This document shows, piece by piece, positions 1 to 11,397 of a DNA stretch of 21,684 bases (positions are counted from its first letter, which is position 1; the number at the start of each line of letters is the position of its first letter). The position numbers were made by a program, and so were the translations under genes. This DNA is from Plantago elongata (taxonomy: Eukaryota; Streptophyta; Magnoliopsida; Lamiales; Plantaginaceae), in contig JAYMSP010002978.1 of the NCBI GenBank assembly GCA_036897095.1, forward strand, positions 1 to 21,684, in the 5' to 3' direction. Below the pieces are notes generated by a model. It searched no databases. It was not told the DNA's origin and saw only the letters and a program-made list of their open reading frames with translations.

Positions 1-1109
1 CCTTTCTAAAGTCTAGCATTCTCCTTGACTCGTTGATGTCATATATTCAGAGAGGTGTAACGTGCCAAATGCACTATACAATATGCTTTCTGAACATAGT
101 CTATCTGAGGAGACTAATCCATTGTGTATTCATTAAACGTGCGCAATCTTCAGTCTTCAAATCTTCGATTAAACTCCGTTGCTAGGATCCTTCTTCATTG
201 CCTTTTCAAAATATAAAATTACATTCAGAGACCTAAAAAATTCTAATACAAGTACAACTAGATTAACATACTAAGTGGTTTCCTTTTTACAATGTTCAAG
301 TGAACCGAGAGTACTATCACATTTCTGTACTAAAGATAAGTCACACGGTAATTGATCAAAAATACTAAATGATATTCCTAACAAAACAAAAAATAAAATA
401 AATAAATAAAAATATTATGACGTGACGACGACGCGTGACATCTGCAGCAAAAACACACGACGCCGCGTTTTCATGTCATGACAATGCATCATCGCGTGTT
501 ATCATTGGTGGTGGTCTAAGTTATTTGAACACCACATTTCGATATTAAACTCCTTTGGAGAATTGCAATGCAATCTGTCTGAATCTTATAAAGCCAAGTA
601 CTTCTGGTGTGCAATGTTGCATATCTTTTGGCTAAAATAGGAAGTGAAGTCCAAGAACTTTTTGAATCTTTGGGTTGTTCTAATTCTCGTCCTCTGTTAA
701 TCTTAGGAGTAGTCTGGTAATTTAGTATTTATGAGTGGCTTGGTATGTATATTGATCATGATCGGAACAAAGTAACTTTGCATATGGTTCCACACACGCA
801 GTGAAAACAATGTATCTTTTGCGTAGCTAATGAAGTTTCTAGTTCTGTCAAAAAAAAAAAAAAAAGAAAAAAAAAAGGGTCATGTACGAGATATATATGA
901 ATATGATAATTGTACAACTGCCATAACATTCTCTTCCACGTATATGGTGTGAGACCCAAGTGTGGTGGGTGCATTAAGGGTGTGTAGAATCGCATAAGCC
1001 ACAGTTGTGGATTGAAATACAGGAACGTTTCACTTATTCACCAAAACAACAGATGTACATTATTTACTTCTGTAGTTTAACTAGTAACAAAAGTGTGGTT
1101 GCTAACTCC
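1..1109. other. Downstream flank of the RUG3-like gene; no gene recognised
   Basis: No reading frame here resembles a known protein. On the minus strand, just past the RUG3-like stop, AAATAAT-type (1059-1065) and GAATAAG-type (1031-1039) motifs could serve as poly(A) signals. An A16-G-A10 run lies at 850-876. A CpG-rich patch with two abutting TGACG motifs lies at 418-500. The leftmost 400 bases are AT-rich and featureless to me. Confidence 0.5.
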
Positions 1110-4100
1110 TTAAGAGTGTTGGAACAAGCCTGCTGTATGATTGAATCCACAAGATACTTGTAATGCTTTGATGTTCTTCCTGAGATCCAGTAACATAGGT
1201 TCAATATAGTCGAGATCGTCACCATGACCCTACATATATCAGTTAAATTAGTTCATTTATGCGATTAAAAAGATAAAAAAGTTATACAAAAATTACGCAA
1301 GCTTTGATATTATTGATGGATAATTTAACCTCACATAGTGTGCTAACCATCATAGCTAATATTAACTTTTGAAAATTGTAAAACTCTGCAACAGAAAAAT
1401 GGCAGATGAAGAGCTAACCAATTGTCCTCCTGGAGAATGCCCGTCTTCTTTGAATGTTCCATTTGAACCACCCCAGCCCCATGTGTAGATATTGTCTCCT
1501 GAAAGTCAGAATTAAATAACAATCATTTCCTTTTGCTCTACCAAGAGGCTTTCTTTTGCATTAGATAGGTTCAAGTCCTAGCCCAGTACAAAGATAGGCA
1601 GCGGAGAATGGACCGACTGGCCTTAAGCTTCCCAGACAGATCACCTGACTAATGACAAAGCGGGAACAAGTCCTGAGGGATTCTCATGTTGTAAACTTTC
1701 TTGTAACTATAATGAAAGTACAGTCGTGTTTGTTTGATATCAGAGCCAAATGAGTTTGAATTGGAGACCCCAACATACGATAAGGCATCAGATGTATGAA
1801 ATTGAAGGAAGCTAGAATACAATGCATGTGTTTAACTTTTCTATTCTAATGTTCTGTTGTATTCTGTGAAGTTTATCTTCTGAATTTGGAGGAAGCTAGT
1901 TAGCTCCCTTTTCGTGTTACTAATTAGTTATTACCAATCAGGACAAAATATATTACTGCACAATATCAAAGATGATGACAAGTACCTACATAGTAGTATA
2001 ACTTTGTTTTCATTTTTAATGTACAAGTAATTCGTATAGATAACTAAAATCATAAGGTTATGCTTTCGCGTTTAATCTACAAGTAATTCGTATAGATAAC
2101 TAAAAATCTTAAGGTTTGGTTTTCGTGTTCATGGATCCTACGTGTTAGTTTTCTGTGTAGTGCTGTGAGCTAGATCATTCACCTTATTCTTGTACAGAAC
2201 AGTAGGCATTTGCATAACTGGATGCTCTAGTGTGTAATCTGATGAAATTTCCTGAAAATCTTCAAACCCAAGGTATAGTCCCAATAGGCTTCTATAGAAG
2301 AAGGCTAGTAAAAAATCTGAATGAAGTCCATCCCATCATCAGGACTTAAGAAGATAGGCGATGGCTAAAAGTCACTCTTTCTGTTTCTATGGATTCTGCA
2401 TTTCATTCCCGTTATCAAGCCATAGGTGAATCGATGACTAGCTTAATTGCAAACTATTTAATTCAAAACTCTATTTTCTTCAGGACTTGGGATTTCAAAA
2501 CCAAATACAGTGAGAGGATTCAAATCCATTCATTTTTTCAGAAACCAGCTAATCAATGAATTTGGAGTATTCTCTAATTAGCTAGGTTCTGACCTCTCTA
2601 AGATGAGGGAGTACACAGCCAGAGTCCTTCCAGTTCGGGAAGGGGAGAACGAAGAAGTAAAGAGTTCGTCAAACCTCTCAAGAAAAAATACAAAAAAGCA
2701 TCTCTTTATTATGCACTTACTTGGCCATGATCGCAAGCAAAATATATCATTCTTTCGAAGGTATGAGATGATGAGGCGTTTTTTTTTTTTGCGTTGTTGT
2801 CTTTCCTTTTGGGAGGAGAATCACTCACACCTCACCCCAAAGTTCTTTCATATTGGTTTTTTGTATGCGGAGTACACTTGTTTTTGTTTTCACCTCCGAA
2901 CTTCGTTGTTTCGAGAAGTAAATGTGAAACAACTGGACCCTGACTAAGGCTTTCCCAATTGAAAACTGAATTTCATCTTCTTCTCCTGTCAGCTAGGACT
3001 CTTGGGCAAGGCACATACTACACACTACACTGACATGAGATATATTATATCATGTGGTCACTTGGTTTAGGTTAGACAATTTTTGGAATGGAACTTGTGA
3101 CGTGCATAAAAAGAAGAAATAAATCTAGTAAAAGACGAAAAAAGAACAGCAACGTTTTTCTAGACCAATTATAATGTAGATTATTACCAGAAATTGCTGC
3201 AGTATGCTTCCAACCACAGGACACCTGTTACAAAAATTAAGAACAAATAGAGGAAATCCATGTTTAGGTAATAGTATATAAAACTTTAAATGAAAAGCAA
3301 CATCCGAGTGTATATATTATCATATCTTAGTAATCTGGCAAAACTAATAAAAATGGTAGTGTACAGAGAAATTCCCCTGTGAGCAAATACATTTACTATG
3401 ACTACGTACCTTGCTAACAGGTTCCCTCAAAAATGGGCCTTCCACTCTTTCAGGTGAATAAGAGATATTTGTCGAGCTACAAATAACATGTTAACCAATT
3501 ATCTACCAGTTGCATACAGAAAATGAGAAGAATTTTACAAACACTGCAAGAATATACCCAATGCCAAGGCAGCCATTCTCATTAGTCCCCCACGTGTATA
3601 GTTCTCCACCACCTACATGCACGAGTCTTATATCAGAATCAACTTTCGACTGGAAACAAGAGAGTCCAACCAAACAAAAATCATATACTACTCCCATGCC
3701 CCATTTGTTCAAGCCATTTGCATTTGTTACTAATGTGAATTTAGAGAAGTGTATGCATTGTGGGTTGTGGCACATCAATGAAATAGATGTTAGACTTGCT
3801 CATTACTGCAAATTTAGCATGAAAACTTAAAATGTTTGAGAGGTGTGGAGTTAAACAATAGAGGTACTTATCAAGCAATTGATATATCAAGCCCCTAAAA
3901 GAGATTATATTCTGGGAGAAACATCAACAGATGGTCTAAACATGGGATAAAGAAGTATTTTTATAGAGTATGGTACAATGTCAAACAGCATTGTTTCCCG
4001 ACGAATAGCTCGTCATGAAAACTGAACCATGAATTTCATAATAGAAAATTTCATAAACCAGGGTTTTATTTAAAGTGTAAAGGGGAAAGAAAAGAAACAC

Positions 4101-7100
4101 CAGGAAGCATTACAGATAGGAATGATTTTCCCGCAAGCTTGAGTATCTAGAATCTAGATCATGCATAAAGACTCTACAACAGGCAGACACAAGATTAATA
4201 ACTGGTTAGCTTCATATATTAGACATTGCATATCAAGAATGTACATACATGTGCATGGAAATAAATGCTAGAATATGCAAAATAAGCAGGAACAGAAGCT
4301 CATAGAAAGAGGCAGAAATGAAATAATATGGTTTCATGTGACAAAGTTATCTATAGACAGCACCATCATTTTCTTCCAAAATTCTTTAGTTTCTATTACT
4401 CAACACATACGTGCTGCAGATTTCATTAGAGTCTACCAGGAACTTTCGGCTCAAGCAATGTTGTCTCCGAAGTTTTATAGTTCGAAGTGAAGTACTTGCC
4501 AAATCTCTGAATTCTTGAAAAGTGGGGCATGTAGAAGTATCAATGGATGTAAAATTACCTGTAATAATGCAGGTATGATAACCACCACATGCAACTCCTC
4601 CTGCAAATGGCAGTGTGTTGATTGTGGATGGTGTAGTGACACTCTTAGCTTTGCCGAAACCCTGAAACAATAAATTGGCCGTGTGTAGTATTAGCTTATA
4701 AACTCAATGAGCTTATTTTCAAATAGGCTTTTTACGTGAATGCCTAACTGGTGGCTTATAAGCTAGCTAATTTGATAAGCTACATATGTAGCTCATGTTT
4801 TTAAAAATTTAGTACTATATTTAGCAAATCAACTAGTTTATCAAATAATAACTTTCCTCAACACATCCATAAAAAATTAGAAATGAACTAGTTTAGCTAG
4901 TAGTTTATCAGCTACAGACTAGCTAAACAAATGCCCGATTGTCAATCAAGAGAAATCTTTGGGATATTGTTACCTTGTTATTATTACTATGTAATTCAGG
5001 AGGATTCCCATCTCAGCGAAGATTATAGAGATCCTACGAATCTACCATACTTAGTATTTCTTTTCATAGCTGTACTCTGATTCTATACAATGCAGCATAC
5101 AAACCAAGGAGAGGATCCTGGTCATTCTTCAATTATTCTTGCAGAAACTTCATGCAACCCGATCAAAAACTGCAATCATAGTCTAGTATAAAATACAATA
5201 AAATAATTGAAAAGAAAGAATTATGTGTTACCCATTTTCCTAACTCCCATTCACCAAAGAAATATAGAGATCCATTTTCTGTGAAACTCAAACAAATGAC
5301 AATCAACAATAAGGCGTAGTGGATTTAATATAAAATGGACCTTGCTTATAATAAAAGCCATGTACCAGAAATACAGGCAGACTGCAACATTCCAGCAGAA
5401 ACACTTTTGACCTAAATTTCATAAGTCAATATATAGAACTGTCAAATTGTTGTAACAACAGGCCTAACATGCTAGAAGTAATATATGGCCTCAAGATAAA
5501 GATGATAAACCCATTTAAAAAGTATTAATATACAGTACCTTCACTCCCTCCAGGGCCTTAATAATCCTTGGAGTATATTCGCTGCAATTTTTTACAGCTA
5601 CACAAAATAAATATCTAACACAGAATAGTGAAACTGAAACTGAAACTGAAATGAGTACAAGATAAGATAATTGCACACCAACTGGATATAATGGAATTTA
5701 ATTATTTTGCAAAATAAACAAATGAACCTTATGGTAATTCAGAATAGTTGGTAGGTTGAATTAAATAAGACTAGGTCAATGACGCATAAAACCTGGTATC
5801 AACCCATTCTGTTAAATCTGTTCCCTTCTCTTTTTCTTCAGGTAACGTGAATATATTGTCAGAAATCCACCCCCCCCCCCCCCCCCCCCCCCCACCCCCA
5901 CCACCCACACACCCCCGAAACAAAAAAAAATCAAGTTGATGAGTGTGATTCTGATTCCAAGTTTTAAATAACTAACAAAACATAAGGCTAAGCACCTGCT
6001 GCTTGTTTGAAATCCAAAAAAGGTTGACTCATGCCCATGACCAAGTCTCCCAGCATCTCCTCCACCCCAACTCAATACCTCACCCTTCTCTGACCATCAT
6101 ATATGGAAATGAATAAAAACGTAAGGTGGATGACATGATCATGGTGCTATAACTGATAAAAGAATGTGAAATGAAAATGCATAAATTCCAGGAAAGAAAT
6201 ATTCTTCCAGGTGCACTTTTCAGACCTGTAACAGCAATTGAGTGTTCAGATCCTAAAGATGCCATCTTTATGATGAGTCCCTCCAAGCTTACAACCTTAC
6301 TGGGAACAGGAATTACTTTTCCTGCTTCTGCAAATCGGTACCAGAACAGAGCAACAAATACATTAAGTGCAACTCCATCAATAAAATGATTTATCAAACC
6401 AAATGAGAAATGCCAGATGACAGTCGTGTTCAAATTATTGCAGAACATTCTCTTTGGTTCTGATATAATCCATATCATTATTAATGAAAGTATCTCACAA
6501 CCATAACTCTTTTTTCTGTCACACATAATAATAGAAGACACCAACTAGTTTTCATAAAATGCAAATGCCCGGTTAACTGCTAGCTCTGTCGGAACACAGC
6601 GAGAATTGACTAAAGTGTTCTCCACCAATCATTATTTTCTCCCAGACTAGATGTGGAATGGGGCTTTCCACAACCCAACTCAGAGGAATTTTTGTCAACA
6701 GATTAATAAGATGTTGATTTATATAGACAGGCATAGAAAGGCTAAACATAAATTGGACTTGTTCCTGGTAAAGAAAAAGAGCAAACCATTATATTAACTG
6801 AAAGTATATAGTAAAAAGTTTTTACTTTTTCCGAGACCAAGCTGTCCGTTTGCGTTCTTTCCCCATATATACAGATCTCCATCCACTTCAAAAACAGGAA
6901 AAAATTGGCAGTATGAGATAAAAATGACAGAGAATATAAAGCTCTATGTATCTTTTTTTTTTTTTCAGATACAATATTACAATCATAATACATTGAACAA
7001 ATTCATCATCAATTAATTTCTAATCACCACCTTTCATTTATTCTCTATACAGAGAAACTAATCACCCATTTCGGGGAATCAAAAGCGTGACCTCGTGGGT

Positions 7101-9250
7101 ATGGGTTGTCTCAACTTGACACTTGGCTACAAACGCTTTGACTAAAGCTCTATGTATCAAAGTATCTAATATCGTAAATTTCATTGATAATAAATAAACA
7201 AGCTATAGAAGAGAGCAAAAGATTCCATCAAGACTTCCACTACTTACGCACAGATGCACACAAGGCATTAAAAATAAATTAACATAAAGATAGACCAAAT
7301 AGGATGTGAAGGGGATGTCCTAAATGAAGGGCAGTCCCAGAGACCTTCTAAAAGTTGAAAGCACAACATTTTATAGACAGTCTGCATAGTACACATCGAA
7401 ACGGAACAAAATTATATTCCACGAAAACTCATAAAAAGCAAGCAAACCGAAAGCATAGTTGGGAAGATATTCATAATTCCAAATACTCAACGAAAGGACC
7501 AATATGCAGCATAAAGCTTGCAAAAAAAAAAAAAAAAGTTCAAACCTGTAATAGCAGCAGAATGATGATAACCAGCTGAAATCTTGATACTTTCCTTTGG
7601 AACTCCCAGAACCCGAACAGGAGCCTGAAATAGTCATTGTATGTCAGAACCTATCCTTGAACAATTAAAATGTATTCCACATAGTTAATAAAGTATTCAG
7701 TAATGGGATATCAACAGAAGTGACGGATACAGACTACTACAAACATGATGTGGAACAATGAAAAAGGTATTGCGAAAGAAATTCCAACAAATCAATCATT
7801 AATTTGACCAGAATGCTATTGAATTTCACCAAGTTAGCAATCAGGAACCAAAGCATAATGCAATAATGAAAATGCACCCACAGACTTCTGCATCAAAGAA
7901 GTACACAACTATAAAACTCAAGAATGCCTTTCACAGGAGGACCTATGTATCATCAAACAGGCAAAATTAAATGAATAGATAAAAAGGAGGAGTTCTATAT
8001 GAAGAAAAAAATGAGTAAAAGAAAAAATTTAGAGCTCTAATAACATGAGACAGCCCAAATAACAGCACATCCAAAAGGAAAGAGCGAAGTATTGCAAGGA
8101 TGAGATAGCATACAGTTGTATAATTTTCAGAATCTGAAATGCCTAGCTGTCCAAAGTCATTGAGTCCAGTGGCATATACTTCTCCATTTTCTGCCAACGC
8201 AGAGTAATTACTTTATGTACCTCTGAATAAAGCAAGAAGATTTGAATTACTATATGCTGAAATTAAACTTTTCACATTAGTCATTTGTATAATATGAAGC
8301 ATCATCTAAAATAGATATGCTCAAAAGGAATTAAGCCGATGGATTGACTTAACTAGTCGTAGAGATTGTGCACTGAATATACAGGACAAAAAAGTGCTAG
8401 CAGCAACATCTACTCATTTTACTGAAAATGCATCAATTAGTGCTCAATGCACTAGCAATGGCTCTAACTCGTTATCCCCACCATTCTACAATAATTGCTT
8501 GCTGTCAAAACAAGCAGATATAGATTACTGTTACTTAAAAGTAATATAGACACTCTGACTTCACACCTCCTCCAACAAGGAAGAAACATATCATGTTGCA
8601 AGCTATGTGGCATGGATTCGTCACCGGGATACTTAGGCATATGGCTCTCCCATTAATTAGGCACACTCAAAATTCCTTATCACAGACAACCTGAACCACT
8701 TAACGAATTCAAAATATGAACAAACCACCCAAATTGCTTCAGTATAAGTCAGATTATTGGTCTTCTGTTAATCCCCACATACTAAGGAGTAGCAATTCAT
8801 TCATCACATTCAATATCAGATGAAAACTTCAACTAAAGTATCAATAGCCAGATGTCACCGTATCGAAAACTAACTGAGTAATGAAACTACTACATATGAT
8901 GAGAACCTAGATAACTACTAGGATGATGAGTAATCCTATTTACCAGTGAGAAAAAGCGTGTGAGCACCACCAGAAGCAACCTCTTTCAAACTCTGATTAC
9001 CAAAAGCAGATGGAGGAATTGGCTTAGGCCTCCAGTGGGAGTGCAAATTGCCCAATCCCAACCTCCCAAAATCCCCATTTCCCCATAAGGCAGCAAATGT
9101 CTTCCCTCCACTAAATTCATCAAAAGACTCGGTTTTGTCAGAAACCCACCTCCTAAAACACGATGCAAAGGCTAATCTTGCTTTCTTGTCTGTCAAGTCA
9201 GGTGCTTGGACAAGTTTTCTGAAACAAGCGTGAGTTCTTGATAACGCCAT
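1110..9250 (-). CDS. RUG3: RUG3-like RCC1-repeat protein, mitochondrial, 15 exons, 438 aa
   Basis: Exons, in coding order: 9250-8944, 8190-8114, 7624-7546, 6885-6826, 6327-6226, 6089-5996, 5581-5539, 5411-5366, 5278-5232, 4661-4559, 3612-3558, 3476-3410, 3224-3188, 1498-1419, 1229-1110. They total 1317 nt, all introns are GT-AG, and the frame stays open. The first 45 or so residues are rich in Arg, Lys, Ser and Ala with few acids, like a mitochondrial presequence. Seven RCC1 blades follow (about residues 53-438), each with a Tyr/Leu-x-Trp-Gly strand, a Gly-x-Leu-Gly loop and usually a Gly-x-x-His-(T/S) strand. Arabidopsis RUG3 is about the same length and is required for nad2 intron splicing and complex I assembly. 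The start is the first ATG after an in-frame TAG at 9286-9284. Family assignment is from remembered similarity along the whole chain. The role is inferred from the family. Confidence 0.93.
1499..3187 (-). other. Intron 13 of the RUG3-like gene (1689 nt)
   Basis: This is the longest intron of the gene, bounded by GT at 3187-3186 and AG at 1500-1499 on the coding strand. It contains a 56-bp tandem duplication (2015-2127) and a segment of different base texture near 2590-2950. A motif near 1736-1753 resembles the plus-strand primer-binding site of plant LTR elements. No exon-like sequence for the protein is missing from it: flanking exons join in frame as ...AAIS|GDNIYTW... Confidence 0.8.
2015..2127. 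repeat. Two-copy tandem repeat, 56-57 bp unit
   Basis: Copy 1 is 2015-2070 and copy 2 is 2071-2127. Both begin TTTAAT, share the block CAAGTAATTCGTATAGATAA exactly, and then diverge moderately. It lies inside intron 13 of the RUG3-like gene. Confidence 0.9.
4677..4936. mobile_element. MITE-like insertion (hAT-type look) in RUG3-like intron 9
   Basis: The block starts GGCCGTGTGTAGTATTAGCT and ends with CTAGCTAAACAAATGCCC, so the ends read inward as imperfect inverted repeats of the type GG(G/C)C-TTTG-TTAGCT. The interior is full of AGCT/TTATAAGCT words in both orientations, as in short non-autonomous hAT elements common in plant introns. I could not find a clean 8-bp target duplication, so the exact ends are uncertain. 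Confidence 0.5.
5870..5893. repeat. Poly-C tract of 24 bases in RUG3-like intron 6
   Basis: An uninterrupted run of 24 C on the plus strand (G on the transcript strand), followed by C-rich imperfect repeat to about 5915. It lies within intron 6 (5582-5995). Run length in such tracts is often uncertain in assemblies. Confidence 0.95.
7021..7145. repeat. Dispersed repeat copy in RUG3-like intron 3
   Basis: Shares an ordered series of words with 10357-10456: TAATC(A/G)CCACC, ATCACCCATTT, GAAATCAAA/GGAATCAAA, then a CGT/GCGT-rich stretch. The match is diverged but collinear. The second part resembles a terminal segment seen in many plant repeats. Confidence 0.5.
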
Positions 9251-9279
9251 CAGTTGAATTCCGAATAAACCCAAATAGG

Positions 9280-9294
9280 CTAACTAGGCTTCAT
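9280..9294 (-). other. Four-codon upstream ORF before RUG3-like start
   Basis: An ATG at 9294-9292 opens Met-Lys-Pro-Ser-stop and ends 29 nt before the main ATG at 9250. It lies in a different frame from the main ORF. Whether it is transcribed depends on the unknown start of transcription. Confidence 0.35.
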
Positions 9295-10356
9295 GTGAAA
9301 TTAACAAGAGTTGTTGATTTTGATCTTATGATGATTCTGGAAGAGGTTCAATTCGAGGTATTGCTGGCTCATCATGTATTTGGTTGGAGATGAATTTGAT
9401 GGCTTGGAATAGCGCAACGTAAGGCATTTTCTTTTATCGACGTTGCTGGCATTTGACGAGACTAATCCCGACCCACACATCCTGTTCAATGTGTCGGTTT
9501 GTGATCGGTTAAACTTTCACGGTCCTCTACATGTATCGGGCTCGTTAATTAGTAGTGGACGAACTGCTACGGATTCATTATAAGTTGCATTAAATCCGAC
9601 CAATATGTAATGTAGTCGATTCCCTTCCTATTCACTTTTAGAGTCTGATTGTCATGGCACTCAAATGTCCATTTAGAAGAGATTTTGGTGAAATTGTATT
9701 TGGAATGAAATTGAAATGGGATATTTAAAGTGTATTTAAGGCCAAGTCACTGTTCATCGAGCAAAATCGAGCGATTTAAATGCTATGTCAATCAACCCTT
9801 TAGTCTTTTTCAAATGGATTCTTTCTCCAATCCCAATAAATATAGAGATGTGCAGCTGGAAAAAGTTAATTGTTATAATTTATATCAGGTTAGTGGGTTG
9901 GACCCGTGTATTGATAGTTTGATATAGGATCAAGTTTATGCCAAATCAGAACCCAACACACAATTATTATTAAATGGGTTTTCGGATACAGGTCGAGTTT
10001 GGTTAAACTCAAACCCATTTAAAAGCTTAGACCCACATTGATATCAATGTGTATCATAGAATACATGTATAATTAACTACCTTATCTGACTCGAGTGAAA
10101 ATGATAACAATGATTGAGAAACTCTATTAATTTTATCCAATAAATTTGTTGTGGATTTAAATACACGTTAAAATTTACACCTATATAGATAAATCAATAT
10201 TTACTAATATAATTAGTAATACTAGTGAAGCAAAGAAAAGCAAGAGAGAATGTTTAAGAAAATGCAAACAAACATTTTATTTTTTATTTTATTTTTATAT
10301 AGTATTATAATTATAATAGTTGAATAAGGACGAATTTATCATTCGACTCTAAACTA

Positions 10357-10456
10357 TAATCGCCACCATTTTTTATAAATGAAATATGATCACCCATTTT
10401 AAGAAATCAAACGTTATGGTTATAGGTGTATCAGTTTGTCAAATGATTTAACTGTC
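10357..10456. repeat. Dispersed repeat, second copy
   Basis: Collinear diverged match to 7021-7145 in the same orientation (TAATCGCCACC, then ATCACCCATTTT, then GAAATCAAACGTTATGG). The two copies are 3.3 kb apart, so this is a dispersed element and not a local duplication. Confidence 0.45.
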
Positions 10457-10789
10457 AACATCTTATTTGCTCAATTCAATTATTTTGTTTTTAGGGTTGG
10501 GAAAATTAGGTCTGATTTCGATTCAATTTGCTCGAGGTGAAAAGAATTGATGGATTGGGAAGTCTTCCTTTACTAACAAAAGAACCACGCTCTCCCGACT
10601 TAAGTACCCATTCTAACTGTATCTTTTTTGTTTCACTTTGATTTAAAAAGGAGACATAAGCCAGTTGATCGGTGCAGAGTGACATCTTCATATCTTGGCC
10701 ATCCATTTGAAGATCGACGGACAGATCACAGATGATAGATAGGTACAAACACAATGTCTTGTACATTTAATAATTTTTCGGCTTCTTTC

Positions 10790-10960
10790 TACTAGAGTTC
10801 AGGGTTACAGCATTGTACTAGTTAGTATAAATACGGGCTCAACTCAGCAGTAGTAATTGTTTTGATTCACGCTGAGAATCAATGGAAACTTCTTCTTCTT
10901 CTCTATTTGTGTGTTTCTTGTTAAACTCTGATTTTTCACAGTTTCAATTGATCGATTGGG
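10790..10960 (+). mobile_element. Possible Copia-type LTR fragment with TATA box
   Basis: TATAAATA at 10826-10833 is followed about 45 bases later by GCTGAGAATCAATGG and a (TTC)n-rich stretch, the usual look of the R/U5 part of plant Copia LTRs. I see no tRNA primer-binding site after it and no paired LTR. It could instead be a decayed host promoter. Confidence 0.35.
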
Positions 10961-11397
10961 AGCGCCAACTGAGACAAATTGAGTAAGTTATAATCAGATT
11001 TTATTCATAACGATTTCTGATAACTGCTATGGATATTGGTTATAGTAGCTTAGCTTCAATGGAAAAGGAAGCAGATTTTTTTGTTAATGCTTGTCACTTG
11101 CTTCTCTGGCATTATCACTGGCCATCTAATTATACATTACACTTGTCTTCTGTAGATTAAGATTCAATTGTAAATTTGGGAAATCAAGAATCCATACCTT
11201 CAAATTTGTTTCAATTCGTCTACTCTAAAATGACATTAAAAACTATATATTATAATACAAAATATAATGTTTCTAGTATTTTTGGGATTTTACAAAATTA
11301 AATTCCAAAATAAAATTGCTAGATCATTTTTATAATATGTAGAATTAAATCAAATGATGTCGTATGAGTCAACGTGGAAGAAATCGCGTAAATTAGG

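Larger units (their letters stand above)
9251..10780. other. Upstream region of RUG3-like gene; diverged repeats, no gene
   Basis: The first few hundred bases should contain the RUG3-like promoter, but I see no decisive TATA box or site II element. Around 9885-10035 there is a stretch rich in GGGTTTGGACCC-like words and their reverse complements, typical of old transposon sequence. A second copy of the repeat at 7021-7145 lies at 10357-10456. The 60-90 residue open frames here match nothing I know. Confidence 0.5.

Noticed and set aside
2603..2947. 114-codon open frame on the plus strand as a gene
   Set aside because: It lies inside a well-defined intron on the opposite strand, shows no domain I know, and has no promoter or poly(A) context.
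8936..9274. Longer N-terminus for the RUG3-like protein starting at 9274
   Set aside because: The codon there is TTG; the first ATG in frame after the TAG at 9286-9284 is at 9250, and a mitochondrial presequence begins well from it.
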